DNA from: Chloroflexota bacterium
GTDB lineage: Bacteria; Chloroflexota; UBA6077
Direction of reading: 5' to 3'
Length of the DNA stretch: 5,174 nucleotides
NCBI GenBank assembly: GCA_021806765.1
Contig: JAJZQR010000351.1
Coordinates: forward strand, 1 to 5,174
In this document: piece after piece, positions 1-5,174 of the stretch
How positions within the stretch are numbered: the stretch's first letter is position 1
Layout of the letters: each line of letters opens with the position of its first letter
Translations under genes and position numbers: made by a program
The notes under the pieces: model-generated
What the model was told of the DNA's origin: nothing
Databases searched by the model: none
What the model saw: only the letters and a program-made list of their open reading frames with translations

Positions 1-121
1 CTGCGCGATCTCGGCTGGGAGACCTGATGAGAGAGCACTGACCGCCCAAGACCCTCACCCAAACTTGGCCGCGGACCCATAGAACCATATCCTGGCCCTC
101 GCGGCCAAGTTACGGGTTAAG
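1..121. other. Probable insertion or rearrangement flank beside the truncated methyltransferase
   Basis: Read on the minus strand, the methyltransferase frame meets a TGA at 124-122 and then a TAA a few codons later. None of the three minus frames in this stretch resembles the rest of a methyltransferase. The stretch also holds a 12-bp perfect inverted repeat (62-73 / 100-111). On the plus strand, frame 1 opens the window with a few codons ending LRDLGWET and a TGA at 25-27, and frame 2 stays open to a TAG at 79-81. Either could be the tail of a gene, such as a transposase, entering from the left, but neither is long enough to identify. The best reading is the terminal region of a mobile element or a deletion junction. 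No insertion sequence family could be recognised. Confidence 0.4.
62..111. repeat. 12-bp perfect inverted repeat, possible mobile-element end or hairpin
   Basis: The arm AACTTGGCCGCG at 62-73 is the exact reverse complement of 100-111, with a 26-nt spacer. CCC at 58-60 and GGG at 114-116 could lengthen the stem across a small internal loop. No T-tract follows on either strand, so a classic intrinsic terminator is not supported. The outer six bases recur once more as CAAGTT at 125-130, inside the last two sense codons of the methyltransferase. That places the repeat next to the presumed breakpoint and suggests a subterminal element repeat or recombination site. Confidence 0.75.
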
Positions 122-1777
122 TCACAAGTTGAGATCCGCATAGTAGATGTTCTCGCCGAAGGGTGGATCGGTGAAGATGTAGTCCGCAGCGTTCTCGGGA
201 ATAGTGGACTCCGCAGCAGTGCCAGTAGCACACAGGACTGTTGAGTTCCTCGCAAGCGCTCGCCCGAAGGCATTTGTCATCCTGCCGAGCTTGTTCTGAA
301 GGTTGTACGAGGGCGATACTTCAGCATGCTGAGATGCCACATAGTACACGCCGGTCAAGTATTGATTGGTATGAGAATAGTGGGTCGGGACGTACCTGTT
401 CAGGATAGACATCCCCCACACAGCTTGCTCCACAAGGAACAGGAGCATGTGCCTGATGCGCACATCCGGATGACTACTGGCCCTTTGCCATAACATCCCC
501 AACGCTTGAGCAGCCCTTGGCAAGTAGAGATGGTGCACATGAGTGAAGCCTTTAGGCGCGAGCCGTGAACCATGATACATCTGCTCGATCGGAAAGCGCC
601 GCTTGGGCACGCTTGCAGAAAGGGGCATGGACTCGACTCTCGCAAGCACTGCTAGGTCCGTCTCGTCCGGCTTCTTCTCGTATCGCTGTCCGTCGATCGT
701 GTACGACACCAGAACTGGACGGAACTTTACTCGCTTCCAAAGAGTTCCAAGGCCTGGATCGATCCTGGTGTCGAACGCCTTCTCCAGCCTGTCCTTGTTG
801 AGGGCCGCGCTGCAATGAGGACACGGAAAGCTCTCCCTCACCCGCCCTGTGCCCTCGTCCAGAGCCTCCTCCAGGAAGGTGATCTCCCCGCCGCACTCTG
901 GGCACACAAAGACCTGGCTCCAGACCGTGTACTCGATCCTCCCCTTCCTGCCGTCGGTGTGGAGGGTCTCGTACATCCAGCCGATCTCCTCCTTCACCTC
1001 CTCCAACAGCTGTTGACCCGCTCTAGCAAACGTCTTGAGATCGAAGGGAAGATTGTAGTTGGAAGCGATGAAGGTCGCCGCCGGCGAAAGATCGTTGAGA
1101 ATCGCCTGTCTGGCTCCCCATTTCGGAGCAACCGCTTTCCGGCTCAGCCATTCCCCCTCAATGACAGCTTTCAGCTGAGCGTCAGGCTTCCCGCACATTT
1201 GGGCCGCAACGCCCACCATCCCTGAGCCGGCAAAGCCGTCCAGCACCAGATCCTCAGGCTCAGTGTAGTGGAGGATCGCTCTCACGATCGCCTTGTAGGG
1301 AACCTTGGTGTGGTAGGAGTGGGCGGCATAGAGGGGATCTGTCTTTCCCTCGCTCACATCCACCGCCATGGGCTCCCTGCTGTAGGGCTGAGCGGGATCG
1401 AAAGCCTTGCCGTAGAGCCTCACGAAGTCGTCGAGCCATGGGTTGGGGCAGGCGGCGTAGTAGGGAGGGTCCGAGAGCCTGAGGATGTCCTCGTCCTCTC
1501 CTATCGGAAACCCCTCGATCTCTCGAAACTCCGGGTCCTTCAGCTTCTCCCGCAGCTTTTCGGTGAAGTAGGCTCGCCGCGCATCCTCGCTCTCGAAGAT
1601 CATCCCCAAGCACTCGACGGATCGCACCCTGCGTGACGCTCCTTGCCCTGAGCCATCGTTTCCGCCAGCGTCTTCCCCGACCTGCTCTTCTAGCGAAGGC
1701 TCGTCCGCGAAATTCAACTGATCGCTCGTGCGGAACAGTCTCGGACCTGCCGGCTGCGCCCCGCGCTTCTTGGCCAT
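122..1777 (-). CDS. DNA methyltransferase with internal zinc-ribbon, C-terminally truncated
   Basis: This is a probable adenine- or cytosine-N4-specific DNA methyltransferase that transfers a methyl group from S-adenosylmethionine to DNA. In the 551-residue product, motif I is LDGFAGSG (about residues 179-186, acidic D180). NDLSP follows, with a probable SAM-contacting D229. A zinc-ribbon has cysteine pairs at 292/295 and 319/322. The catalytic-type motif is TDPPFG (536-541). A second motif, SDPPYY, lies near the N-terminus at 102-107. I chose the ATG at 1777 because GAGGAG lies six bases upstream. A TTG 25 codons earlier would run through the inverted repeats and lacks this support. The protein ends about ten residues after DPPF, whereas such enzymes normally continue with further catalytic motifs and a target-recognition region, so it is probably inactive or incomplete. 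The family resembles methyltransferases I associate with DUF6079-type ATPases, and the neighbour here fits. Methyltransferase identity is firm; base and site specificity are unknown. Confidence 0.85.
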   Translation of the reverse strand: MAKKRGAQPAGPRLFRTSDQLNFADEPSLEEQVGEDAGGNDGSGQGASRRVRSVECLGMIFESEDARRAYFTEKLREKLKDPEFREIEGFPIGEDEDILRLSDPPYYAACPNPWLDDFVRLYGKAFDPAQPYSREPMAVDVSEGKTDPLYAAHSYHTKVPYKAIVRAILHYTEPEDLVLDGFAGSGMVGVAAQMCGKPDAQLKAVIEGEWLSRKAVAPKWGARQAILNDLSPAATFIASNYNLPFDLKTFARAGQQLLEEVKEEIGWMYETLHTDGRKGRIEYTVWSQVFVCPECGGEITFLEEALDEGTGRVRESFPCPHCSAALNKDRLEKAFDTRIDPGLGTLWKRVKFRPVLVSYTIDGQRYEKKPDETDLAVLARVESMPLSASVPKRRFPIEQMYHGSRLAPKGFTHVHHLYLPRAAQALGMLWQRASSHPDVRIRHMLLFLVEQAVWGMSILNRYVPTHYSHTNQYLTGVYYVASQHAEVSPSYNLQNKLGRMTNAFGRALARNSTVLCATGTAAESTIPENAADYIFTDPPFGENIYYADLNL

Positions 1778-1783
1778 CTCCGT

Positions 1784-1789
1784 CTCCTC
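1784..1789 (-). promoter_or_regulatory. Ribosome binding site that sets the methyltransferase start
   Basis: On the minus strand GAGGAG lies six bases before the ATG at 1777. This favours a product beginning MAKKRG over the longer TTG-started reading frame that opens at 1852. Confidence 0.75.
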
Positions 1790-1847
1790 GCCCGACTGGA
1801 TCTTCGATAGGCATTGGAACGAACATTGAGCAGGGGCAATAGCGCAC

Positions 1848-1892
1848 GGCAATGCGATTCCGCATTTCCGTTCGCATTGCCCTCCGGAAATG
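1848..1892. repeat. Two interlocked inverted repeats (ABA'B' arrangement)
   Basis: Dyad A is GGCAATGCGA at 1848-1857 pairing with TCGCATTGCC at 1872-1881, a 10-bp perfect match with a 14-nt spacer. Dyad B is CATTTCCG at 1863-1870 pairing with CGGAAATG at 1885-1892, an 8-bp perfect match, also with a 14-nt spacer. The left arm of B lies in the loop of A, and the right arm of A lies in the loop of B. As RNA this could form a pseudoknot or two competing hairpins. As DNA the arms sit about two helical turns apart (24 and 22 bp centre to centre), which would suit dimeric repressor sites. CGCATT is also directly repeated at 1861 and 1873. Confidence 0.8.
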
Positions 1893-1921
1893 TGGGAGGA
1901 TACGCAGCGCCCGTGTCTTGG

Positions 1922-2545
1922 CTACTTTCCCTCCCTGATGGCCTGGCGGCGGCACTCGGCGTACCTCGTGATCACCGCCTCGGCTTCGGGATAGGTCTGA
2001 TACAGGTAGTCCAGGAACATCTTGCCCGTTACGATCAGGATCCCGTTGCGAGCTTCCCCCGTCGGAAAGTCCCGCCTGTTATCCGTCACCAGGACGCCGG
2101 GTACCCCGGCGGCTATCGCCGTTTGCATGATCGGGTGGTCGTCCTCGTCCTTCAGCCAGGCGAGGTCGGCCCCTTCCGCCTTCTGGTAATCCACACTGAC
2201 CAGCACTCTGGTGAAGTCGTCGATGGCGGCGTTCACCCTGGCCCTGGACCTAAGCAGCCGTTGCTCCAGCTCCTCCTGGATCGCCCCCTCCTCCTCGTTC
2301 TGCCGCGTGATTCCCAGCTCCCGCCTGGCTCGCCGAAGGATCATCTCGGTCCTGACCCGGCTGAACTCCGCTACGATCCAATTGCTCCAATGCCCCCGAT
2401 AGTACCCGAGACGGGCAGCAATGGCGAACTCCGGACTCCTGGGGCCCACCAGAATGCTGGTGTCCAGCGTCACCCGGTCCAGGACCATCAAAGGGTGCAA
2501 CGATGCGGGAAGGTAGCTTCGCTCCTCGCTACCGCTGCCGCCCAC
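1922..2545 (-). CDS. PIN-domain nuclease, probable toxin of a toxin-antitoxin pair
   Basis: The product is a predicted metal-dependent ribonuclease of the PIN fold, of 207 residues from a GTG start. The usual acidic residues can be placed: D28 in VTLDTSILVG, E60 in WIVAEFSRV, D135/D136 in LKDEDDHP, and D155 with D159 in VTDNRRDF. These correspond to the magnesium-binding cluster of the fold. A charged helical stretch at about 85-105 lies between the second and third acidic positions. I prefer the GTG at 2545 because AGAGGG lies six bases upstream and the overlap with the HTH gene suggests translational coupling. An ATG at 2488 (residue 20) lies just before the PIN core but has no visible SD. 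The gene overlaps the HTH gene by 17 bp, which is typical of antitoxin-toxin order. The protein is longer than a minimal VapC (about 130 residues), so it may belong to a larger PIN subgroup. No catalytic residue appears lost. Toxin function is inferred. Confidence 0.82.
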   Translation of the reverse strand: MGGSGSEERSYLPASLHPLMVLDRVTLDTSILVGPRSPEFAIAARLGYYRGHWSNWIVAEFSRVRTEMILRRARRELGITRQNEEEGAIQEELEQRLLRSRARVNAAIDDFTRVLVSVDYQKAEGADLAWLKDEDDHPIMQTAIAAGVPGVLVTDNRRDFPTGEARNGILIVTGKMFLDYLYQTYPEAEAVITRYAECRRQAIREGK

Positions 2546-2936
2546 CGGCTGCCCTCTTCTCCGCCCCCATCTGGCGGCGGACCGCCCTGGTCATCTCGCC
2601 GGCCTCTTCCTCGGTTGAGGAGCCCTCCTGCTCCAACTGGGCGATCCCGCTTCCGAAGCCCAGCACGCTGTCCACGCTCTGCCGCGACACCCACCAGCGA
2701 TCCCCTACCTGCCGGCCGACCAGGGCACCGCGAAGGATCCAGGCCTTGACGGTCGGTATCGTTATGCCGAGCCGCTCTGCTGCCTGCCCGGTTGTGATCC
2801 AGCCCCGAGCAGGCCTGGCCAGCGCCACCAGGGCCTCCCGGAGGGCTCTGGCCTTTGACGCGCGGCCCTGGGACTCCATCTCGCGTTTCAGCTCCTCCAG
2901 TTCGTCCAGGAGGGAAGCACTCACGCCCGCTTTCAT
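2529..2936 (-). CDS. Helix-turn-helix DNA-binding protein, probable antitoxin and autorepressor
   Basis: This 135-residue protein begins with a charged helical segment (residues 8-40), which may mediate dimerisation. A MerR/excisionase-type helix-turn-helix follows at about 46-92: the TTGQAAERLGI helix, then TVKAWILRG, then a wing ending in RWWVSRQSV. The tail (97-135) is acidic, then basic, looks disordered, and could bind the partner nuclease. The ATG at 2936 is preceded by GGAGAGGA five bases upstream, a strong SD. Its 3' end overlaps the PIN gene by 17 bp, so the two are very likely co-translated. An excisionase-like HTH next to a PIN nuclease is a recurring toxin-antitoxin layout, as I recall it. 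The protein would be expected to neutralise the nuclease and bind its own promoter, where a dyad surrounds the -10 box. It could instead be a local regulator of the defence genes or an excisionase-like protein. The DNA-binding fold is clear; the antitoxin role is inferred. Confidence 0.8.
   Translation of the reverse strand: MKAGVSASLLDELEELKREMESQGRASKARALREALVALARPARGWITTGQAAERLGITIPTVKAWILRGALVGRQVGDRWWVSRQSVDSVLGFGSGIAQLEQEGSSTEEEAGEMTRAVRRQMGAEKRAAGGRQR
2552..2557 (-). promoter_or_regulatory. Ribosome binding site supporting the GTG start of the PIN gene
   Basis: AGAGGG on the minus strand lies six bases before the GTG at 2545, inside the HTH coding region. It favours the longer PIN product over the ATG at 2488, which has no SD-like sequence. 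Confidence 0.5.
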
Positions 2937-2941
2937 TGCCG

Positions 2942-2949
2942 TCCTCTCC
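2942..2949 (-). promoter_or_regulatory. Ribosome binding site of the HTH gene
   Basis: GGAGAGGA on the minus strand ends five bases before the ATG at 2936. It lies seven bases downstream of a GC-rich hairpin, so the folding of that hairpin could affect ribosome access. Confidence 0.7.
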
Positions 2950-2956
2950 CCGATAG

Positions 2957-2972
2957 CCGGGACATCTCCCGG
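2957..2972 (-). promoter_or_regulatory. GC-rich leader hairpin before the HTH gene
   Basis: CCGGGA and TCCCGG form a perfect 6-bp stem closed by a four-base loop. The hairpin lies between the proposed transcription start and the SD of the HTH gene. No T-run follows, so it is not a convincing intrinsic terminator for the upstream DUF6079 gene. A role in leader stability or translational control is possible but unproven. Confidence 0.5.
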
Positions 2973-2979
2973 GAATTGC

Positions 2980-3007
2980 CTTTCATAGTATACCTCATAA
3001 CTGAAAG
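2980..3007. repeat. Dyad around the -10 box, candidate operator
   Basis: CTTTCA at 2980-2985 and TGAAAG at 3002-3007 are perfect 6-bp arms with a 16-nt spacer, 22 bp centre to centre. The proposed -10 box TATACT lies between them. TATGA also occurs twice on the minus strand in this stretch. A dimeric HTH protein bound here would block RNA polymerase, which fits autoregulation by the adjacent gene. The arms are short, so chance cannot be excluded. Confidence 0.4.
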
Positions 3008-3016
3008 CTATTGCAG
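2987..3016 (-). promoter_or_regulatory. Candidate promoter for the HTH-PIN pair
   Basis: In this unusually AT-rich patch the minus strand carries TATACT (2992-2987), a near-consensus sigma-70 -10 box. A weak -35 candidate CTGCAA (3016-3011) lies 18 bp upstream and matches consensus at three of six positions. Transcription would start near 2980, giving a leader of about 44 nt before the ATG at 2936. The local drop in GC against the GC-rich surroundings supports a promoter here, which would uncouple the pair from the DUF6079 gene. Confidence 0.5.
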
Positions 3017-3038
3017 ATCCCGGGCCGGCGGAGCGCCA

Positions 3039-5174
3039 TTACTCCACCACTAGCCGGACCTTGGATGGATCCTTGCCCTTGACCAGTTCTGCCAGGAGCC
3101 CATCGTATCGCTGCCTCATCTCCGCCAGCGTCGCCGGCGATCCCCCGGCCAGGAGCGCTTCCTTCAGCGTGTCCACCTTTACCGCCACCTTGACCAGCCC
3201 CGACAGTGCCTCGCGAACCGCCTGTACGAACTGCTGATCCAGCTCGTCCGGCAGCTTGCGATTGGCCAGAAACGCATCTATCAGCTTCTTCTGCTCCGGC
3301 CTCAGCAACGCTAGATTCCCCTGCACCGTCGGGTCTTCCAGGTTCGCCAGCAGGGTCTGCGTCCAGTTCGCATGGAGCGTGTCCAACTCGTCGTCCATCG
3401 CGTCCAGCCGCGCAGCCGCCGGCCCGACCATCGGCTCCATGCCCGGCTTGAACCCGCAGTGGCATATCGGAGAGCTTTCGAGCTCTTTCGACGTCAAGGA
3501 GAAACAGGACGGCAGTCCAGCCAACCGATTCTGGTAGTCGGTCAGCTGCTGCAGCGGCATCAGATCTATCGTCGCCAGCTTCCTCAGCTGCTCCAAACGG
3601 GGGTCGTGGAGCATGCTCGCCTTCTTCTGGTCTTCCTTGGCTCCCAACCGCGCCCTGGAGTGCGCCGGCACGTAGATGTCCACGTACTCCTTCTTCAGGC
3701 TGGCAAGCTCCAGGAGCACCGACTGCCGGAAGCCGTCTGCCGATCTCTTGTCCGGGTCCAGGGCACGGCTCACCACCCCTTCCCTGGTCTGCCTCACCTT
3801 CGCCACCCACGGGTGCTCGGTGGGCAGCGTCAGCTCGGCGGAAGACAGATAGGAGGCCGAGGATGCCAGGTCGTTTGCCAGCCCGTGCAGCTCCTCCACC
3901 TCGCGCAGCGTCTGCAACCCGGCCTTGTGGCCGTTCACCTGCTCCACGGTCTGGCTGAAGTTCTTCAGCTTCCCAGGGGTCGAGTAGGCCTGCAGCGATT
4001 CCAGGAATGTCTTGGTTCCATCCAGACGGCTCCCGTAGTCCGCCTGCTCCTCCTCGCTCAATAGGGTCCGTCCCCAGAACGGAAGCCCGCCCTGGAGATG
4101 CTGGCGAGTCATCACCAACCGTTCTACTCTCTCTGCCGCCTGTTGTCGAAGATCTTGAACCGCAGCCTCGTCCCCTTGGGTCACCTGGATTGCCCTGCCC
4201 GGCGCGAGCCCCAGCAGCTCGAACAGCGCCTTCAGCGCGGGGAGGTTCGGCTCCTTCGGCGCCTCGACGTGCTTGAAGCCGAGGAGATCCTGCAGCGGCG
4301 TCGCCGCCAGCATCCCCAGGTCGCCGGCCTCGAACTTCTTCCCAGGTATTGCCAGCACCAGCTCCCCGGCATGGACCAGGGCCGCCAGCACTACCACCAC
4401 CCACTCGGGCTCGAGCCGATAGCTCTCCGGCGCCATGAACTCCACGCCGGAGACGTTCTGGATCAGCTCTCCCCGGTTCAGCACCTGCCCCTGTCCCTTC
4501 TTCTGGAGCAGCCCCCGGACGTACCCGGCGTACCTGGAAGAGCCGGCAGTTACCCTCTCTCCGTCCAGCAGCTCCAGGGCATCCAGCACGGCCGCGGCCG
4601 TCTTGGTCTTCGCCCCACCCGCTACGTAGCGCAAAGCGTCCTGCGCAGCCTGTCCCCGGCTCTTCACGGTGACCAGGATCGAGAAGTCTGGATACTCTGG
4701 CGCCTGCTCACGGAAGTGCGGGGCGAGGCACTCGGACGAAACCGCGTTCACGGTGTCTCGCACGTTGCCGCTGCCGACCTGGGAGAGCGCCTGCCCGGAC
4801 ACCGCCGCATCCTTCAGCCACTCCAATAGGGGGCGGACATGCCCCTGGTGGGTCACCTGGTAGGCAGTGGCCATCTGCTTCTGGAGCCACTTGACCAGCG
4901 ACTGGAGGTGGGCCTCGGCCTTCGACGTGTAAGCGGACTTCGCCAAGCCCGCGGACTCCCTGTTCGCCAGTTCCAGCGCCGCCCCATATCTCTTCAGCGT
5001 TGCTCTGAACAGGTCGTCGGCGCCGGTCAGCCTGAAGAACAGCTCGTCCGCCTTCTTCTCGTCCCTGTACACTGGCGGATCGTGGGGCTGGAGGAAGTAC
5101 ACGTAGAAGTCCCTGGGGGGTGCGACCGTCGACCTCTCGTTGGGCGCTCCGAAGAAGAGGTACCCCTGCCTCAT
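3039..5174 (-). CDS. DUF6079-like defence-island ATPase family protein, C-terminal portion (partial)
   Basis: This 711-codon frame ends in TAA at 3041-3039. Its first segment, FFGAPNERST then RDFYVYFLQP (residues 7-30) and DEKKADELFFRLTG (38-51), matches my memory of the middle of DUF6079-family proteins. Those are about 1,100-1,200 residues long, with a P-loop ATPase region before this point. They occur in phage-defence islands beside DNA methyltransferases and are broadly comparable to BREX BrxC/PglY. No Walker A (GxxxxGKS/T) is visible here. The rest is mostly helical: a basic, coiled-coil-prone stretch at about 330-360, another at 400-530, and a CHCG motif at 571-574 that could bind metal only if ligands come from elsewhere. 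The ATG is the last codon of the window, so either the gene continues upstream or it is a detached fragment starting at an internal Met. The methyltransferase downstream supports a modification/restriction role. Family assignment is from memory and moderate; the biochemical role is inferred. Confidence 0.7.
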   Translation of the reverse strand: MRQGYLFFGAPNERSTVAPPRDFYVYFLQPHDPPVYRDEKKADELFFRLTGADDLFRATLKRYGAALELANRESAGLAKSAYTSKAEAHLQSLVKWLQKQMATAYQVTHQGHVRPLLEWLKDAAVSGQALSQVGSGNVRDTVNAVSSECLAPHFREQAPEYPDFSILVTVKSRGQAAQDALRYVAGGAKTKTAAAVLDALELLDGERVTAGSSRYAGYVRGLLQKKGQGQVLNRGELIQNVSGVEFMAPESYRLEPEWVVVVLAALVHAGELVLAIPGKKFEAGDLGMLAATPLQDLLGFKHVEAPKEPNLPALKALFELLGLAPGRAIQVTQGDEAAVQDLRQQAAERVERLVMTRQHLQGGLPFWGRTLLSEEEQADYGSRLDGTKTFLESLQAYSTPGKLKNFSQTVEQVNGHKAGLQTLREVEELHGLANDLASSASYLSSAELTLPTEHPWVAKVRQTREGVVSRALDPDKRSADGFRQSVLLELASLKKEYVDIYVPAHSRARLGAKEDQKKASMLHDPRLEQLRKLATIDLMPLQQLTDYQNRLAGLPSCFSLTSKELESSPICHCGFKPGMEPMVGPAAARLDAMDDELDTLHANWTQTLLANLEDPTVQGNLALLRPEQKKLIDAFLANRKLPDELDQQFVQAVREALSGLVKVAVKVDTLKEALLAGGSPATLAEMRQRYDGLLAELVKGKDPSKVRLVVE

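Larger units (their letters stand above)
1778..1921 (-). promoter_or_regulatory. 144-bp intergenic leader upstream of the methyltransferase
   Basis: This gap between the PIN gene stop and the methyltransferase start is rich in CAATG/CATTG words and contains two interlocked inverted repeats. I could not pick out a convincing -35/-10 pair. Its length and structure, in an otherwise tightly packed set of genes, suggest that the methyltransferase has its own control region, either a promoter with operators or a structured 5' leader. No small gene with an SD site is evident in it. Confidence 0.45.

Noticed and set aside
62..111. Intrinsic terminator after the methyltransferase
   Set aside because: The loop is 26 nt long and no T-tract follows the stem on either strand.
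1778..1852. TTG start extending the methyltransferase by 25 codons
   Set aside because: It would begin within the inverted repeat, the extra residues look non-conserved in character, and the ATG at 1777 has a strong, well-spaced SD.
1260..1955. Minus-strand frame of 231 codons overlapping the methyltransferase start and leader
   Set aside because: It is very Arg- and Gly-rich, and most of it overlaps the methyltransferase in another frame, where the motifs lie.
1814..2749. Plus-strand frame of 311 codons opposite the PIN and HTH genes
   Set aside because: It is Pro-, Arg- and Ser-rich with no domain, and lies opposite two genes with clear motifs and SD sites.
2995..4404. Long minus-strand frame of 469 codons inside the DUF6079-like gene
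   Set aside because: Its composition is dominated by Gly, Ala, Arg and Glu and has no recognisable motif. It is a shadow frame produced by GC-rich codon usage, while the overlapping 711-codon frame has family-like sequence.
1..5174. CRISPR array, tRNA or rRNA genes
   Set aside because: No regularly spaced direct repeats, tRNA-like cloverleaf or ribosomal RNA signature was seen on reading either strand.

Overview
This is a 5.2-kb stretch of GC-rich bacterial DNA (roughly 60% G+C by eye). Every recognisable gene lies on the minus strand, so transcription runs from right to left. Starts are ATG or GTG, usually with clear Shine-Dalgarno (SD) sites. The proteins resemble ones I associate with Chloroflexota, GC-rich Bacillota and similar lineages, but the sequence does not fix the taxon.

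Layout in the direction of transcription. (1) 5174-3039: the C-terminal part, 711 codons, of a large protein resembling the DUF6079 family of defence-island ATPases, which are broadly comparable to BREX BrxC/PglY. The window ends exactly on an in-frame ATG, and the N-terminal ATPase region is not here. (2) 3038-2937: a 102-bp intergenic region with a plausible promoter, a dyad overlapping its -10 box and a GC-rich leader hairpin. (3) 2936-2529 and 2545-1922: a small helix-turn-helix protein and a PIN-domain nuclease, overlapping by 17 bp, which form a compact toxin-antitoxin-like pair. (4) 1921-1778: a 144-bp intergenic region with two interlocking inverted repeats. (5) 1777-122: a DNA methyltransferase with an SAM-binding motif, an internal zinc-ribbon and a DPPF catalytic motif, which stops a few residues after DPPF and so lacks its C-terminal part. 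(6) 121-1: sequence that does not continue the methyltransferase in any frame and carries a 12-bp perfect inverted repeat. It is probably the edge of an inserted element or a rearrangement junction.

My reading is a remnant or variant of an anti-phage modification system. A DUF6079-type ATPase and an unusual zinc-ribbon DNA methyltransferase have an HTH-PIN module placed between them, and the methyltransferase end is damaged. In such systems the methyltransferase would mark host DNA and the ATPase would work in the self/non-self restriction machinery. The PIN pair could act as a guard or addiction module, or could simply be a passenger. These functional links are inference. The sequence itself shows the gene order, the motifs, the overlap, the truncation and the inverted repeats.
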